Both the position numbers and the translations under genes were made by a program. Shown here piece after piece: positions 16,321 to 25,467 of a stretch of 64,000 nucleotides of DNA (position 1 is the stretch's first letter; every line of letters starts with the position of its first letter). This DNA is from Xanthomonas sontii. GTDB lineage: Bacteria; Pseudomonadota; Gammaproteobacteria; Xanthomonadales; Xanthomonadaceae. A model generated the notes under the pieces. The model saw only the letters and a list, made by a program, of their open reading frames with translations. It was not told where the DNA came from and searched no databases. Location: contig NZ_CP132342.1 of assembly GCF_040529055.1 (NCBI RefSeq), forward strand, positions 4,338,001 through 4,402,000. The letters run 5' to 3'.

Positions 16321-16936
16321 CCCCTCTCCCGTCGGGAGAGGGGTTGGGGTGAGGGTACGGCTGCGCGTCGCCTCTAATCACCGCACTTGCTGCGTGGCGA
16401 CGTTGGCCGCCGTACCCTCATCCGCCCCTTCGGGGCACCTTCTCCCGGAGGGAGAAGGAAGTGCCGGCCCGCTTTTCTACATGCCGAGGGCGCGCTGGCC
16501 TTCATACCGCAACTCATGGCATTGCAGAAGCTGAGCCCCTCTCCCGTCGGGAGAGGGGTTGGGGTGAGGGTACGGCCGCGCGTCGCCGGTGATCGCTGCA
16601 CTTGCTGCCTGACTAGGCTGGCCGCCGTACCCTCATCCGCCCCTTCGGGGCACCTTCTCCCGGAGGGAGAAGGAAGTGCCGGCCCGCTTTTCCACATGTC
16701 GAGGGCGCGCTGGCCTTCATACCGCAGCTCATGGCATTGCAGAAGCTGAGCCCCTCTCCCGTCGGGAGAGGGGTTGGGGTGAGGGTACGGCCGCGCGTCG
16801 CCGGTGATCGCTGCACTTGCTGCCTGACTAGGCTGGCAGCCGTACCCTCATCCGCCCCTTCGGGGCACCTTCCCCCAAAAAGGGGGCCGTGGTCCCGGAG
16901 GGAGAAGGAAGTGCCGGCCCACTTATCTCCCACTTG
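16321..16936. repeat. three tandem 215-bp intergenic repeat units
   Basis: Units start at 16321, 16536 and 16751, exactly 215 bases apart. Each begins with the hairpin CCCCTCTCCC/GGGAGAGGGG, then GAGGGTACGGC. Later come its inverted partner GCCGTACCCTC, the word CGCCCCTTCGGGGC, and a second hairpin CCTTCTCCC/GGGAGAAGG. Copies 2 and 3 are almost identical; copy 1 differs in the spacer. Copy 3 has an insertion at about 16873-16893 containing CCCCCAAAAAGGGGG, which breaks the second hairpin. This is a compound REP/BIME-like element; no transposase is present. Confidence 0.85.
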
Positions 16937-16969
16937 GCGACGGCGCGCTGGGTCGCTATGCCGCATGGC

Positions 16970-18610
16970 CTACGGCAACGCACGCACCAGCAGTTCCTCG
17001 ACCGGCACACCCGGCTCCAGCGTGCCGAACGCCAATCCATGCGCGCCGGCCAGTCGGCTGCGCACGAACGCGCCGGCGGCCGGACTGCCGCTGCGCAGCA
17101 GGAGCGCGGCCTGCAAGGCCAGTGCGATGCGTTCGGCCAGGCGCCGTGCGCTGTACTCGTCCACTTCGGCGTTGCCGGACAGCGACGCGCGCAGTGCGTC
17201 CAACGCCGCGTCATAGGCCGGGTCGGTGCCGCCCGCCGTCTGCAACTCCGCCAGCACCGCGGCCGCGCTGGCCGGTTCGCGCGCCAGCGCGCGCAGCACG
17301 TCCAGGCACTGGATGTTGCCGCTGCCCTCCCAGATCGAATTCAGCGGCGCCTGCCGGTACAGCCGCGGCAGGATCGACTCCTCGACGTAGCCGGCACCGC
17401 CCAGGCATTCCTGCGCCTCGTTGACGAAGGCCGGCGCGCGCTTGCACAGCCAGTACTTGCCCAGCGCGGTGGCAATGCGCGCGAATGCGGCCTCGGCGGC
17501 ATCGGCGTCGGCGGCATCCACCGCGCGCGCCACCCGCAGCGCGAACGCGGTGGCGGCTTCCGATTCCAGGGCCAGATCGGCCAGCACGTTGCGCATCAGC
17601 GGCTGCTCGACCAGGCGCTTGCCGAACGCGATGCGATGTCGCGCGTGGTGCAGCGCCTGCGCCAGCGCCATGCGCATCTGCGCGGCGGCGGCGAGCATGC
17701 AGTCGAGCCGGGTCAGCATCACCATGCCGATGATCCGCGCCACCCCACGCCCTTCCTCGCCGACCCGCTGCGCCCAGGCCCCGGCGAACTCGACTTCGCT
17801 GGACGCGTTGGACCAGTCGCCCAGCTTGTCCTTCAGCCGCATCAGCCGCAGTGCGTTGAGCTGCCCATCGGGCAGGCGCCGTGGCAGCAGGAAGCAGGTC
17901 AGGCCGCCCGGCGCCTGCGCCAGCACCAGGAAGCCGTCGGACATCGGTGCGGAGAAGAACCACTTGTGCCCGACCAGGCTGTACGCGCCGTCGCCGTCCA
18001 GCGGCGTGGCGACGGTGGCGTTGCGGCGCACGTCCGAGCCGCCCTGCTTCTCGGTCATGCCCATGCCCAGGGTGATGCCGGCCTTGTCGGCGATCGGCAC
18101 ATCGCGCGGGTCGTAGTGCGGCGCGGCGGCCTTGTCGGCCCATTCGCGCAAGGCCGGGTCCTGGCGCAACACCGCGACCGCGGCATGGGTCATGGTCAGC
18201 GGGCAACTGGTGCCGGCCTCGGCCTGGTGGTGCAGGTAGCTCAGCGCCGCGCGCGCCACATGCACGCCCGGCTGCGGGCTGTGCCAGGACAGCCCGGCCA
18301 CGCCATGGCGCTTGGCCGCGTCCAGCAACTGGTGATAGGCCGGGTGAAACTCGACCGTGTCGATGCGATGGCCGTAGCGGTCGTGCGTGCGCAGCCGCGG
18401 ACGGTCGCGGTTGGCGTCGAAGCCGAGCCGATATAGCGCATCGCCGGCCAGCACGCCGTACTGCGCCAGCGTCGCCGCGAAGCCGTCCGCGCCCTCGCGT
18501 GCGCAGGCCTCACGCAGCGCCACGTCGTCGGCCCAAAGATCGCGCGGTTCGAACGGCGGCGGCTGATTGTCGACCGTATGCGTGGCGAACGCCGGCAGGT
18601 CCGTGTGCAT
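16970..18610 (-). CDS. aidB: AidB-like acyl-CoA dehydrogenase (alkylation response)
   Basis: A 546-residue flavoprotein close in length and sequence to E. coli AidB (541). Shared blocks include THTVDNQPPPFEPRDLW at the start, GMGMTEKQGGSDV, VGHKWFFSAPMSDGFLVLAQ, LKDKLGDWSNAS, VLGGA/GYVEES-like segments, and NSIWEGSGNIQCLDVLRAL with the catalytic Glu. AidB binds DNA and FAD and is linked to protection from alkylating agents; its enzymatic role is weak or absent in E. coli. The ATG at 18610 follows GGGAGGGAGATGC, a strong ribosome site. It is divergent from the exonuclease-ligase-helicase-phosphoesterase operon, with 111 bases between starts, so shared control is plausible. The tandem repeat array lies past its stop. 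Confidence 0.93.
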   Translation of the reverse strand: MHTDLPAFATHTVDNQPPPFEPRDLWADDVALREACAREGADGFAATLAQYGVLAGDALYRLGFDANRDRPRLRTHDRYGHRIDTVEFHPAYHQLLDAAKRHGVAGLSWHSPQPGVHVARAALSYLHHQAEAGTSCPLTMTHAAVAVLRQDPALREWADKAAAPHYDPRDVPIADKAGITLGMGMTEKQGGSDVRRNATVATPLDGDGAYSLVGHKWFFSAPMSDGFLVLAQAPGGLTCFLLPRRLPDGQLNALRLMRLKDKLGDWSNASSEVEFAGAWAQRVGEEGRGVARIIGMVMLTRLDCMLAAAAQMRMALAQALHHARHRIAFGKRLVEQPLMRNVLADLALESEAATAFALRVARAVDAADADAAEAAFARIATALGKYWLCKRAPAFVNEAQECLGGAGYVEESILPRLYRQAPLNSIWEGSGNIQCLDVLRALAREPASAAAVLAELQTAGGTDPAYDAALDALRASLSGNAEVDEYSARRLAERIALALQAALLLRSGSPAAGAFVRSRLAGAHGLAFGTLEPGVPVEELLVRALP

Positions 18611-18721
18611 GCATCTCCCTCCCAGAAGCGCTGCACGCATTGTGGCCGATCCGTCGCGTCGCCGCGAACGCGCGGGGCGGATTCTCATCTCCTGCACACC
18701 GGCTTGGACACAGTGGCGCCC

Positions 18722-19726
18722 ATGCCGAATGCCGCTTCCCAGGACCTGGTGGTGCTGCGCCCGGAAGGGCTGTACTGCCCCGCCGGCGACTTCCATATCG
18801 ATCCCTGGCGGCCGGTGCCGCGCGCGGTCATCACCCACGGCCACGGCGACCACGCGCGCTCGGGGATGGGCGAATACCACTGCGCCGCCGCCGGCCTGCC
18901 GATCCTGTGCTGGCGGCTGGGCGAGCAGGCCTATCGCGCCTACGATTACGGCACCCGCTTCACGCTCGGCCGTGCGCAGGTGTCGCTGCATCCGGCCGGG
19001 CACGTGCTCGGCTCGGCGCAGGTACGCATCGAAGTGGATGGCGAGGTCTGGGTCGCCTCGGGCGACTACAAGCGCCAGCCGGATCCGACCTGCGCGCCGT
19101 TCGAGGTGGTGCGCTGCGACACCTTCATCACCGAGGCCACCTTCGCCCTGCCGGTGTACCGGTGGCCGGACACCAGCGCGGTGGCGCGCGAGATCGTCGC
19201 CTGGCGCCACGAGTGCGGCGCGCGCGGCGAAGCCGCGGTGCTGTTCTGTTACGCGCTGGGCAAGGCGCAGCGCGTGCTCGCCGAATTGCAGCCGTGGGAC
19301 GACCAGCCGGCGCTGCTGCACGGCGCGGTGGCGGCCGGCGTGGCAGTGTATCGCGAGGCAGGCGTGGCGATGCTGGACACGCGCACCGTGTCCGAACTGG
19401 ACAAGCGCGCCGACTACGCCGGGCAGTTGGTGCTGGCGCCGCCGTCGGCCGCCGGCAGCCCGTGGCTGCGCCGCTTCCGCCATGCGCAACTCGGCTTCGC
19501 CTCGGGCTGGATGCGGCTGCGCGGCAACCGCCGCCGGCGCAACTACGACCGCGGCTTCGTGGTCTCCGACCATGCCGACTGGCCCGACCTGCTGCGCACC
19601 ATCGACGAGACCGGCGCGCGGCGCGTAATTGCGACCCACGGCAACACCGACGCGATCATCCGCGCGCTCAACGAACGCGGTGTCGCCGCCGAGGCGTTCC
19701 GTACCGACTACGGTGGCGAGGAATGA
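18722..19726 (+). CDS. ligase-associated MBL-fold DNA exonuclease
   Basis: A 334-residue metallo-beta-lactamase/beta-CASP-like nuclease. The metal-binding motif THGHGDHARSG (His39, His41, Asp43, His44) and later metal ligands PAGHVLGSAQ, SGDYKR and SDHADWPDL are present, with the end GNTDAIIRALNERG. The family is known as the first gene of a four-gene bacterial repair cluster: exonuclease, ATP-dependent ligase, Lhr-type helicase and calcineurin-like phosphoesterase. All four occur here in that order. It probably trims DNA ends before sealing. The stop overlaps the ligase start (ATGA). The ATG at 18722 is chosen because the conserved region starts within ten residues. Confidence 0.9.
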   Translation: MPNAASQDLVVLRPEGLYCPAGDFHIDPWRPVPRAVITHGHGDHARSGMGEYHCAAAGLPILCWRLGEQAYRAYDYGTRFTLGRAQVSLHPAGHVLGSAQVRIEVDGEVWVASGDYKRQPDPTCAPFEVVRCDTFITEATFALPVYRWPDTSAVAREIVAWRHECGARGEAAVLFCYALGKAQRVLAELQPWDDQPALLHGAVAAGVAVYREAGVAMLDTRTVSELDKRADYAGQLVLAPPSAAGSPWLRRFRHAQLGFASGWMRLRGNRRRRNYDRGFVVSDHADWPDLLRTIDETGARRVIATHGNTDAIIRALNERGVAAEAFRTDYGGEE

Positions 19727-21315
19727 AGCGCTTCGCCGCGCTGTACCGGCAACTGGACCAGAGCACCGCGACCCTGGACAAGCGCGCGGCGCTGGTGGCG
19801 TACTTCGAGCAGGCGCCGCCGGCCGATGCAGCCTGGGCGATCTGGCTGCTCAGCGGCGGCAAGCTGCGGCGCATCGCCAATACGCGCGAACTGCGCGAGT
19901 GGATCGCGGAGGAAAGCGGCCTGCCCGGCTGGCTGGTGGACGACAGCTACGACCACGTCGGCGATCTGGCCGAAACCCTCACCCTGCTGTTGGACGATCC
20001 GGCCGAAACCCCGGACCCGGCCCCCCTGCGCGACTGGATCGAGGAGCACCTGCTGCCGGTGGCCGCACAGGACGACGCCGCGCGCCGCGCCGCGGTGGTG
20101 GCGGGCTGGCGCAGCCTGGCCTTCGACGAGCGCCTGCTGTTCAACAAGCTGCTGACCGGCGCGCTGCGCGTGGGCGTCTCGCAGCGGCTGGTGCAGCAGG
20201 CGCTGGCGGCGATGTCGGGAATCGACATCGCGCGCATCGCCCAGCGCATGCTCGGCGCCTGGTCGCCGACGCCGCAGGCGCTGGAGCAGTTGCTGTCCGA
20301 CGAGGTGCTGCCCAGCGACCGCCAGCAGCCCTACCCGTTCTTCCTGGCCTCGCCGCTGGAAGCCGAGGCCGCCACGCTCGGTGCCCTCGACGATTGGCTG
20401 CTGGAATGGAAATGGGACGGCATCCGCCTGCAACTGATCCGCCGCGACGGCGAGGTGGCGTTGTGGTCGCGTGGCGAGGAACGCCTGGACGGGCGCTTCC
20501 CGGAGATCGAGGCGGCGGCGGCGACGTTACCGCGCGATGCGGTGATCGATGGCGAGCTGCTGGTCTGGCGCGAAGGCGAGCCCGCGCCGCTGCCGTTCAC
20601 CGCGCTGCAGACCCGCATCCAGCGGCGCAAGCCCGGTGCAAAGACCCTGGCCGACACGCCGGCGCGGGTGCTCGCCTACGACCTGCTGGAACTGGACGGC
20701 CAGGACCTGCGCGAGCAGCCGCTGCAGCAGCGCCGCGCGCAACTGCAGGCGTTGCTGGAGGCGCACGCCGATCCGCGCCTCACGCTGTCGCCGCAGGTGC
20801 ACGCTACGACATGGGAGCAGGCGGCAACGCTGCGCGAGGATGCGCGCACGCGCGGCGTGGAAGGCTTGATGCTCAAGCGTGCGACATCGCCCTACCAGTC
20901 CGGCCGGCGCCGTGGCGACTGGTGGAAATGGAAGGTGGCGCCGCTGACCATCGACGCGGTGCTGCTGTACGCGCAGGCCGGCCACGGCCGGCGCAGCACG
21001 CTGTACACCGACTACACCTTCGGCCTGTGGGATGGCGAGCAACTGGTGCCGGTGGCCAAGGCCTACTCCGGCCTGGACGACAGCGAGATCCTGGCGCTGG
21101 ACCGCTGGATCCGCGCGCATACCACCGAGCGCTTCGGCCCGGTGCGCGCGGTGACGCCGTATCACGTGTTCGAGCTCGGCTTCGAGGCGGTGAATCGCAG
21201 CAGCCGGCACAAGTCCGGCATCGCCGTGCGCTTCCCGCGCATCCTGCGCTGGCGCCACGACAAGCCGTTCGCCGAGGCCGACCGCTTGACCACGCTGCAG
21301 GCGCTGGCGCGATGA
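19723..21315 (+). CDS. ATP-dependent DNA ligase of the ligase-Lhr repair cluster
   Basis: A 530-residue ligase. The N-terminal DNA-binding helical domain (about 1-200) contains DERLLFNKLLTGALRVGVS. The adenylation domain carries motif I, EWKWDGIR, with the AMP-accepting Lys230. RGEERLDGRFPEI, VIDGELLVW, EGLMLKR and WWKWK supply the later nucleotidyltransferase motifs. The OB fold ends the protein (VFELGFEAVNRSSRHKSGIAVRFPRILRWRHDK). It seals nicks using ATP, unlike the housekeeping NAD ligase LigA. It overlaps both neighbours by four bases, so the operon is translationally coupled. Confidence 0.93.
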   Translation: MKRFAALYRQLDQSTATLDKRAALVAYFEQAPPADAAWAIWLLSGGKLRRIANTRELREWIAEESGLPGWLVDDSYDHVGDLAETLTLLLDDPAETPDPAPLRDWIEEHLLPVAAQDDAARRAAVVAGWRSLAFDERLLFNKLLTGALRVGVSQRLVQQALAAMSGIDIARIAQRMLGAWSPTPQALEQLLSDEVLPSDRQQPYPFFLASPLEAEAATLGALDDWLLEWKWDGIRLQLIRRDGEVALWSRGEERLDGRFPEIEAAAATLPRDAVIDGELLVWREGEPAPLPFTALQTRIQRRKPGAKTLADTPARVLAYDLLELDGQDLREQPLQQRRAQLQALLEAHADPRLTLSPQVHATTWEQAATLREDARTRGVEGLMLKRATSPYQSGRRRGDWWKWKVAPLTIDAVLLYAQAGHGRRSTLYTDYTFGLWDGEQLVPVAKAYSGLDDSEILALDRWIRAHTTERFGPVRAVTPYHVFELGFEAVNRSSRHKSGIAVRFPRILRWRHDKPFAEADRLTTLQALAR

Positions 21316-23858
21316 GCGGATCGGCGGCGCGGCGGCGCCCGGCCGATGCGCCGCTGTACGCCTGGTTCGCGCAGCAGGGCTGGCAACCGCTGCCGTTCCA
21401 GCGCGCGCTGTGGCGGCAGTACCTGGACGGCGGCTCCGGGCTGCTGCACACGCCCACCGGCAGCGGCAAGACCCTGGCTGCGTTCGGCGGCCCGTTGTTG
21501 GAGGGTCTGCGTGCGCAGGCCGCGGCGCAGGCGGCCGCCGCCGAACAGACGCCCGCCCGTGGCAACGGCGCCAGCGCGACCGCCAAGACCGTCGCGCCGC
21601 CGCACACGCGCCGGCAGGCGCAACGCGACCTCAAGGTGCTATGGATCACCCCGTTGCGCGCGCTCGCCGCCGACACCGTGCGCGCGCTGCGCGAACCGGC
21701 GCAGGCGTTGGGCCTGGACTGGCAGGTCGGCCTGCGCACCGGCGACGCCAGCGCGCGCGACAAGCGCCTGGCGCGCAGCGGCAAGCTCGACGTACTGGTG
21801 ACCACGCCCGAATCGCTGGCGCTGCTGCTGTCCTATCCCGACACCGCGCCGCAACTGGCGACGCTGCGCTGCGTGATCGTCGACGAGTGGCACGAACTGC
21901 TCGGCAACAAGCGCGGTGTGCTGCTGCAGCTGTGCCTGGCGCGGCTGCGCGGGTGGGCGCCGGCACTGCGCACCTGGGGCCTGTCGGCCACGCTCGGCAA
22001 CCTCGACGAGGCGCGCGACGTGCTGCTGCCGCACCTGCCGCAGGCGCCGATCGTGGCCGGGGTCAAGCCGCGCACGCTGATCCTGGAGACGTTGGCACCC
22101 GCGGTGGGCGAGCGCTTCCCCTGGGCCGGGCACCTGGGCCTGGCGCAATTGCCGCGGGTGCTGGAAAAACTCTTCGCGGTGCGCACCAGCCTGCTGTTCA
22201 CCAACACCCGCGCGCAGGCCGAGCTGTGGCATCAGGCGCTGACCTCGGTGTGGCCGGAAGAAGCGCACACGCTGGCCCTGCACCACGGCTCGCTGGACCC
22301 AGCGCTGCGCAGCGCCGCCGAGCAAGGCCTGCGCGACGGCAGCCTGCGCTGCGTGGTGGCGACCTCCAGCCTGGACCTGGGCGTGGACTTCCCCGCGGTC
22401 GACCAGGTGCTGCAGATCGGCAGCCCCAAGGGCGTGGCGCGGCTGCTGCAGCGTGCCGGCCGCGCCAAACACCGCCCCGGCGAGGCCGGCCACGTGTTGT
22501 GCGTGCCCTCGCACGCGCTGGAACTGGTCGAATACGCCGCGGCGCGCCGCGCCATCGTCCATGGCCGCATCGAATCGCGGCCCTCGCCGCGGCTGTCGCT
22601 GGACGTGCTGGCGCAGCACTGCATCACCTGCGCGCTGGGCGGCGGCTTCGCTGCCGACGCGCTGTACGCCGAAGTGCGCGGCACCGCCGCCTTCGCCATG
22701 CTGGATGCGCCGACCTGGCAGGCGGTGCTGGAGTTCGTCGTGCAGGGCGGACGCGCGCTGGCGCAGTATCCGGACTACCGCAAGGTGGTGCTGGACGCGG
22801 ACGGCCGGTACCGCGTGCACGACCGCCGCATCGCCCTGCGCCATCGCCTGTCGATCGGCACCATCACCAGCGATGGCAGCGTCGCGGTGCGCTTCCTGCG
22901 CGGCGGCCGGCTCGGCGCGGTGGAGGAGCAGTTCGTCGGCCGTCTGCGCCGCGGCGATCGCTTCCAGTTCGCCGGGCGCCTGCTGGAACTGGTGCGGCTG
23001 GAGGACATGACCGCCTACGTGCGCCTGGCCAAGGGCGGCGACGGCAGCGTGCCGAAGTGGATGGGCGGGCGCATGCCGCTGTCTTCGGAACTGGGCCGCG
23101 AGGTGGAAGCGGTGTTCGCCGATCCGCGCGGCGAGGCCGAACTGCGCGCGCTGGCGCCGCTGCTCGGCCTGCAGCGCGCGCTGTCGGATCTGCCGGCGCC
23201 GCAGCGGCTGCTGGCCGAGCGCGTGCGCGCCCGCGACGGCCAGCACCTGTTCGTGTATCCGTTCGCCGGCCGTCAGGTGCACGAAGGCTTGGCCGCGTTG
23301 CTGGCGCTGCGCTGGGGCCGGCGGCAGCGCAATACCTTCAGCTTCGCCGCCAACGACTATGGCTTCGTGCTGTCGCCGGCGGAGGACGCGCCGATCGAGG
23401 CGGTACTGCTGCGCGAACTGCTGAGTCCGGCGCAGTTGTTCGAGGATCTGCGCGAGAGCCTCAACCTGGGCGAACTGGCGCGGCGCCAGTTCCGCGAGAT
23501 CGCCCGCGTCGCCGGCCTGTTGCCGCCGAGCCTGCCCGGCCGCCTGCCGCGCAGCCTGCGCCAGCTGCAGGCCTCCAGCGGCCTGCTGTACGACGTGCTG
23601 AGCCGCTTCGATCCCGAGCACTTGCTGCTGGCGCAGGCCGAGCGCGAGGTGCTGCAGGGCGAGATGGAACTGACCCGGCTCGCCGCCACCCTGGACGATT
23701 GCGCCGCGCGCGAGCTGGCGCTGCACAGTCCGCGCAGCCTCACGCCACTGGCGTTCCCGCTGTGGGCCGAGAGCATCCGCGGCCAGCTCAGCACCGAGGA
23801 CTGGAAAGCGCGGGTGATGCGCGCGGCGGCGCAACTGGAGCAGCGCCATGCGCGCTGA
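21312..23858 (+). CDS. ligase-associated Lhr-type DEXH helicase
   Basis: An 848-residue superfamily 2 helicase of the Lhr-Core type. Walker A is TPTGSGKT (Lys53), the DEXH box VDEWHELL lies near residue 190, and motif III is LSATLGN. The second RecA domain has FTNTRAQAELWHQAL, ATSSLDLGVDFPAVDQVLQIGSPKGVARLLQRAGRAKH. The C-terminal winged-helix/Lhr core follows. The length is that of the short cluster form, not the ~1500-residue full-length Lhr. It should move 3' to 5' on single-stranded DNA during repair. An unusual Ala/Gln-rich insert (about residues 70-100, AQAAAAEQTPARGNGA) sits between motifs I and Ia. The ATG overlaps the ligase stop. Confidence 0.93.
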   Translation: MSGSAARRRPADAPLYAWFAQQGWQPLPFQRALWRQYLDGGSGLLHTPTGSGKTLAAFGGPLLEGLRAQAAAQAAAAEQTPARGNGASATAKTVAPPHTRRQAQRDLKVLWITPLRALAADTVRALREPAQALGLDWQVGLRTGDASARDKRLARSGKLDVLVTTPESLALLLSYPDTAPQLATLRCVIVDEWHELLGNKRGVLLQLCLARLRGWAPALRTWGLSATLGNLDEARDVLLPHLPQAPIVAGVKPRTLILETLAPAVGERFPWAGHLGLAQLPRVLEKLFAVRTSLLFTNTRAQAELWHQALTSVWPEEAHTLALHHGSLDPALRSAAEQGLRDGSLRCVVATSSLDLGVDFPAVDQVLQIGSPKGVARLLQRAGRAKHRPGEAGHVLCVPSHALELVEYAAARRAIVHGRIESRPSPRLSLDVLAQHCITCALGGGFAADALYAEVRGTAAFAMLDAPTWQAVLEFVVQGGRALAQYPDYRKVVLDADGRYRVHDRRIALRHRLSIGTITSDGSVAVRFLRGGRLGAVEEQFVGRLRRGDRFQFAGRLLELVRLEDMTAYVRLAKGGDGSVPKWMGGRMPLSSELGREVEAVFADPRGEAELRALAPLLGLQRALSDLPAPQRLLAERVRARDGQHLFVYPFAGRQVHEGLAALLALRWGRRQRNTFSFAANDYGFVLSPAEDAPIEAVLLRELLSPAQLFEDLRESLNLGELARRQFREIARVAGLLPPSLPGRLPRSLRQLQASSGLLYDVLSRFDPEHLLLAQAEREVLQGEMELTRLAATLDDCAARELALHSPRSLTPLAFPLWAESIRGQLSTEDWKARVMRAAAQLEQRHAR

Positions 23859-24498
23859 ACTGGACTGGCGGCTGGCCGGCGAACCAATGCGCCTGCTCGG
23901 CGACCGCGCACTGTACTGGCCGGCGCGGCGACGGCTGCTGATCGCCGACCTGCATCTGGGCAAGGCCGACGTCTTCCGCCGCGCCGGCATCGGCCTGCCG
24001 CGCGGCGGCACCGCGCTCGACCTGGCGCGGCTGTCGGCCCTGCTGGAGGCGCAGGACGCGGCGGAACTGTGGATCCTCGGCGACGTGCTGCACGGCGCCG
24101 CACCCGATGCCGACTGGCAACGCCAGTGGCATGCCTGGCGCGTGCAGCATCCGCAACTGCGCGTGGCGGCAATCGCCGGCAACCATGACCGCGCCCTCGC
24201 CGGCGCCGGGCTGGACATCGCGCCGCTTGGCACGCAGGTGGAAGACGGCCCGTTCGTGCTGCGCCACGATCCGGTGACGGATGCGCAGCGCCACGTGCTG
24301 TGCGGGCACCTGCACCCGCTGGCCAAACTGCCTGGCTTGCGCCCGCGCTGGCCGGCGTTCTGGCTGCGCGACGGCATGACCGTGCTGCCGGCGTTCTCGC
24401 ACTTCACCGCCGGCGTCGCCCCGGTGCTGGCGCCGGGCGAGCGCTTGGTCGCCTGCGTCGAGGGTGCGGCCTTCGCCCTTCCAGTGGCAACGGCGTAG
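23848..24498 (+). CDS. ligase-associated calcineurin-like phosphoesterase
   Basis: A 216-residue metal-dependent phosphoesterase. Motifs in order: ADLHLGK, LGDVLHGA, AGNHDRA and CGHLHP, the binuclear metal site. It is the fourth member of the exonuclease-ligase-helicase cluster; family members are DNA nucleases or phosphatases thought to clean ends. The ATG at 23848 overlaps the helicase stop by 11 bases, so expression is coupled. The 5 x 174-bp repeat array starts 60 bases past the stop, and I see no separate terminator before it; the first hairpins may serve as one. Confidence 0.9.
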   Translation: MRAELDWRLAGEPMRLLGDRALYWPARRRLLIADLHLGKADVFRRAGIGLPRGGTALDLARLSALLEAQDAAELWILGDVLHGAAPDADWQRQWHAWRVQHPQLRVAAIAGNHDRALAGAGLDIAPLGTQVEDGPFVLRHDPVTDAQRHVLCGHLHPLAKLPGLRPRWPAFWLRDGMTVLPAFSHFTAGVAPVLAPGERLVACVEGAAFALPVATA

Positions 24499-24558
24499 AT
24501 CGGGCGGGGTGGCGACTGGTCGTGACTGCAACCGAAGTGGCCAGTGCGATGCCGTGCT

Positions 24559-25319
24559 GTGGGAGGGACTTCAGTCCCGATGCGTCCGACTCAAAGGCGT
24601 CGGGGCTGAAGCCCCTCCCACAGTGCAGTCGCAATGCATTGCGCGAGTGCTTGGCACCGTGTCGGAGGAAGCGTCGGTGCAACGCCGGGCAGCCCATGAC
24701 CGCGATCAAAGCAACAAGTGCACTGCCTTAGTGTGGGAGGGACTGCAGTCCCGACGCGACCAACTGAAGGGTGTCGGGGCTGAAGCCCCTCCCACAGTGC
24801 AGTCGCAATGCATTGCGCGAGTGCTTGGCACCGTGCCGGAGGAAGCGTCGGCGTAACGCGGGGCAGCCCATGACCGCGATCAAGGCAACAAGTGCACTAC
24901 CCTAATGTGGGAGGGACTTCAGTCCCGACGCGACCAACTGAAGGGTGTCGGGGCTGAAGCCCCTCCCACAGTGCAGTCGCAATGCATTGCGCGAGTGCTT
25001 GGCACCGTGCCGGAGGAAGCGTCGGCGTAACGCGGGGCAGCCCATGACCGCGATCAAGGCAACAAGTGCACTGCCCTAATGTGGGAGGGACTTCAGTCCC
25101 GACGCGACCAACTGAAGGGCGTCGGGGCTGAAGCCCCTCCCACAGTGCAGTCGCAATGCATTGCGCGAGTGCTTGGCGCCGTGCCGGAGGAAGCATCGGT
25201 GGAACGCCGGGCAGCCCATGACCGCGATCAAAGCAACAAGTGCACTGCCCTAATGTGGCAGGGACTTCAGTCCCGACGCGACCAACTGAAGGGTGTCGGG
25301 GCTGAAGCCCCTCTCACAC
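24559..25319. repeat. five tandem 174-bp units built on a REP pair
   Basis: Units start at 24559, 24733, 24907, 25081 and 25255, each exactly 174 bases apart; the fifth stops after its REP pair. Each unit begins with GTGGGAGGGACTTCAGTCCC and ends its first 63 bases with GGGGCTGAAGCCCCTCCCAC, so the two REPs are inverted and can pair end to end. Each REP also folds alone. The remaining ~110 bases are a constant spacer with the 12-base palindrome GCAATGCATTGC. Units differ at few positions, and variants alternate between units (for example GGCGTAACGCGG versus GGTGCAACGCCG). There is no gene and no transposase; the frames are open in places only because 174 is a multiple of three. Confidence 0.9.
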
Positions 25320-25467
25320 AAGATTGGCGAATCGCGGCACGACAATGTTGCAAGTGCAAACACAGAACATCGCCGTCGGACCGCGCTCGCCGCGTTGCGC
25401 TCTGCACGCGCCGTCGCCACGACGAATCACCCAAGCCCGCGTCCACCTGCGTCCGCGATCTCGCCGC
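25320..25467. other. short gap after the repeat array
   Basis: 148 bases of non-repeat DNA between the last REP and the monooxygenase stop; I see nothing in it. Confidence 0.4.

Noticed and set aside
24559..25319. CRISPR array
   Set aside because: Unit and spacer are both repeated; there are no variable spacers of 30-40 bases and no cas genes.
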